Program-made: the position numbers and the translations under genes
In this document: positions 61,585-64,000 of the stretch, piece by piece
Layout of the letters: every line of letters begins with the position of its first letter
How positions within the stretch are numbered: position 1 is the first letter of the stretch
The notes under the pieces: generated by a model
Databases searched by the model: none
The model's input: only the letters and a program-made list of their open reading frames with translations
What the model was told of the DNA's origin: nothing
NCBI GenBank assembly: GCA_030248215.1
Contig: JASANG010002509.1
Span: 62,001-126,000 of the forward strand
Origin: Enoplolaimus lenunculus
Taxonomy: Eukaryota; Nematoda; Enoplea; Enoplida; Thoracostomopsidae
DNA: 64,000 bases
Reading direction: 5' to 3'

Positions 61585-61792
61585 CACTGCAAAAAATGGT
61601 GAGTCAAATTGACACTCTCCAAAATACGCTCAACGGGACTACGCAAACTGAGTCAAATTCGCGCCAGACTCATACGTGCGACTCAGTGAGTTAAATTTGA
61701 CTCTGGCGAAGTCGAATTTGACAACAGTTTGTGTAAAGACCCGTAGAGCCTGTTTCGGAGCGATTCAGTTTGACTTACCATTTTTTGCAGTA
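61585..61792. mobile_element. MITE T1, copy 4
   Basis: CACTGCAAAAAATGGTGAGT to ACTTACCATTTTTTGCAGTA; arms as in copy 1. Confidence 0.82.
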
Positions 61793-62666
61793 TGCTATCG
61801 GTCCCTAAACATGAACTACGTACTATTTTCTTTTGTTGAAAATATTTAATTAACAACGGTGTGTAGGAAGGCTCACGCGATAAAATCACATGTTTATCCT
61901 GCACTCACCATTTCAGCCTTCGAATGGCTTTGTCAAGTTACCACATTTCGATCAGTTTGCGTGACTTAAAAGTTGTATTTCGACGATGAATAATTTGCCA
62001 AGTTTTTTGGTTATATTTCAAACTAAACACCTTTGAAATTAGGGCGTAGTCGGCAGCGAAGATAACAAATTTGAGTTATCCAAAGTGTACGGTTATATTT
62101 TAGTTTTACTAGTAAGCGTTTCGCATGTTCCATAAAATTTGTTACCTTCATAAGAACCGGTCACGCCGCAGGCGAATTGGGTTCAGGTGTGTAACTGCGG
62201 TTCAGTGCTGGGTTACAACTGGCCCGGACTAAGGCATGTTTTCAGCGCCTCATTGTATAGGCACCGGAATTTTATTCCTTAAATCACAATCATTTGATCC
62301 TATGCGGATGTAAAACCTTTCAGCCGTGGTTTAGTGGAAAATGTTTAAATAAAGTTGCACCGATTGCAAATTTGTCTGTTTTATAACATTTCATTTTAGA
62401 TACCAGCATATTTCAAAAACTGCCTATTAAGTTCAGGAGCGTTTGCTAACATCGTTTTGGCCATTACTGACCGGTTCTATATAAACAGATACTGGTTATA
62501 TCGTAAATTCATAGATTAAATATTTTAAAATTTTAGATATCAGCCATTTGTTTTTGGTGAGTACTCGAAACTGTATTTTAGTCTGTCCGATTTTATCGGT
62601 CAATATTTTAGTCAACTTGTGTACGCGTTTCTTACACGCTTAAGTACGCTAAAGGGAACGAACGAA
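61793..62666. other. No gene seen
   Basis: No repeat family or coding exon recognised. Confidence 0.35.
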
Positions 62667-62861
62667 CCAATGTAAAGAACAGGGGCGGAACAGTATTATA
62701 AGCATGTTCGTAAGCCTAAGCCTAAGCCTTTGCGTAATAATAAGCATAGTCCCAAGCCTAAAGCCTAATCCTGAGCCATGCCAAAAAATTAGTCTAAAGC
62801 TTCAGCTTACTCTATTGCTGTCCCACAGAATCACGTTCCGTCCCTGATCTTTACATGGGCC
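62667..62861. mobile_element. Hexamer element type B, copy 7
   Basis: CCAATGTAAAGAACAGGGGC left; CGTTCCGTCCCTGATCTTTA right. AAGGGAACGA occurs just outside the right end and 15 bp from the left end, a possible displaced duplication. Confidence 0.78.
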
Positions 62862-63041
62862 AAGGGAACGATACAACATCCTGGTTAGTTTGATTTGAAC
62901 TGATAGCATGCGCCTCTCTTTATCTCGGTTATAAGAAAACCTAACAAGCATCTATTAAGACGGTAACTGGTGCATTAACTTATGAATACGGGTTAAATTG
63001 CGAGCAGTTTGAATTTTGATGATCTGATTTTGAGGCACTAG

Positions 63042-63215
63042 CAGACCCGTTACCAGCTCACCTTGCTAGAGGGGTTAAACATTTTTCACGAAGGACATGC
63101 AAGGGTTTTTGATGACTTATACAAGCAAGGTTGAAAATTTTCTAAGGCGGGGGAAACAAAATTCCTCCGGAGGGGGTGATCCCCAGTCACCTCCCTCTGG
63201 CTACGGACAAGGGTA
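63042..63215. mobile_element. Family E element, copy 10
   Basis: GACCCGTTACCAGCTCACCT left, CTCTGGCTACGGAC right; AAGCAAGGTTGAAAATTTTC core. Confidence 0.72.
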
Positions 63216-64000
63216 GCGGTACTTGACTATCTAAATGTTCAATGAAGAGATGAAACTATGATAGGGTAGTACCGCAAGAATGGTTTGGATTGTGTACAAG
63301 TGGGGCTTTTGAGTAAAATGTATAACAGAGCGACAGTGTCATATGAGTTACATCATCAAGCAAAAATTTTTACCAAAATTTGCCTTAGTACATTTCCAAA
63401 CATTTCTGTATTCTTTGAGATATTGTCTTTTTCCACTAGACGCAGGCGGCCAGTGGCTGTAGGTAAAAGTATTCCCCTCAACAACCGTGTCGTGATCAAA
63501 AATTTGCAGTTTATCTGAGGCTGACGCAACAAATTTTCTATTTTGATAGCTGAGAATTAATATTTCAGATATGTAACACGAGGTATAAAAATTAAGAACA
63601 TCGACAATGGCTGGGTTTCTGAAATCGTTCGTAAGGACGACATAGAAACTTAAGTACGTGCTAAGCAATTACTTAACCATTTTGTTGTTGTTAAAATATT
63701 ATTTAAGTTAAGTAAATACTTAACTCACTGACAAAATTTGACGTATTACAGATTAGCAGCTCAGGCATATGAACCTTGGTCTGACTGAAATTGCAGAGTC
63801 ATGGCGCCTCCTTAATATAAACCAGAACTATTGCTTTTGCGTTCTGACAGTGGCTCACATTTGGCGTTTGCCTGTTTTTGTTCGAAAAGTTTACTATTAC
63901 ATTTAAACTGTTTTTAAAAATCATAGAATAAGATATGCTATGCGAAAAAATTTTTTTATTTCACTTACATCTGTATATATTAAAGCTAGAGCGTCCCACA
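63216..64000. other. No gene; element Q left end
   Basis: 63608-63735 repeats the start of element Q (ATGGCTGGGTTTCTGAAATC and TTAAGTTAAGTAAATACTTA); the rest is unremarkable. Confidence 0.45.

Overview
The window looks like animal nuclear DNA from a repeat-rich genome. It is AT-rich, introns are hundreds to thousands of bases long with ordinary GT/AG borders, and microsatellites, minisatellites and short inverted-repeat elements are everywhere. The commonest motif is the hexamer TAAGCC (TTAGGC on the other strand), the telomere unit known from nematodes. Together with a pigment-dispersing-factor (PDF) type receptor gene, this suggests a nematode with an expanded genome. That assignment is an inference; another invertebrate is possible.

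One host gene is certain. From 31,823 to 44,571 on the + strand I could assemble a complete class B1 (secretin-family) GPCR from short exons whose phases all agree: the hormone-binding domain with six cysteines, seven membrane segments, and a 330-residue tail. The TM2 and TM4 exons (37,923-38,079 and 39,602-39,674) do not stand out as open frames and were found by phase and family motifs. The best family match is the PDF receptor. The second half of the hormone-binding domain is encoded twice, at 32,397-32,521 and 35,131-35,303. The two exons have identical phases, so only one can be used per transcript without losing frame. This is the most interesting biology in the window: two alternative ligand-binding faces on one receptor.

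The rest is almost entirely non-coding repeat. At least fifteen families of short, transposase-less inverted-repeat elements (MITE-like) can be defined by comparing copies within the window. Several carry tandem or simple-sequence cores: telomere-like TAAGCC hexamers, GACGGACGG-type GC-rich minisatellites, and a GAATTT minisatellite. For some, direct repeats at the ends (8 bp, or TA) or nested insertions into another family give good evidence of transposition. tRNA-like SINEs, one or two LTR-like remnants, a 1.5-kb satellite of 21-bp palindromic units and a pure 340-bp telomere-like array inside a receptor intron are also present.

Layout: 1-31.6 kb is repeats, with one weak candidate exon at the left edge and the big satellite at 27.9-29.4 kb. 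31.6-45.0 kb is the receptor gene, with many elements in its introns. 45-64 kb is repeats again, including a tandemly triplicated composite block at 46.8-47.8 kb and two weak candidate exons at 57.1 and 60.8 kb. No transposase, reverse transcriptase, rRNA gene, intact tRNA gene or CRISPR was recognised. All assignments come from reading the sequence; nothing was searched against a database.
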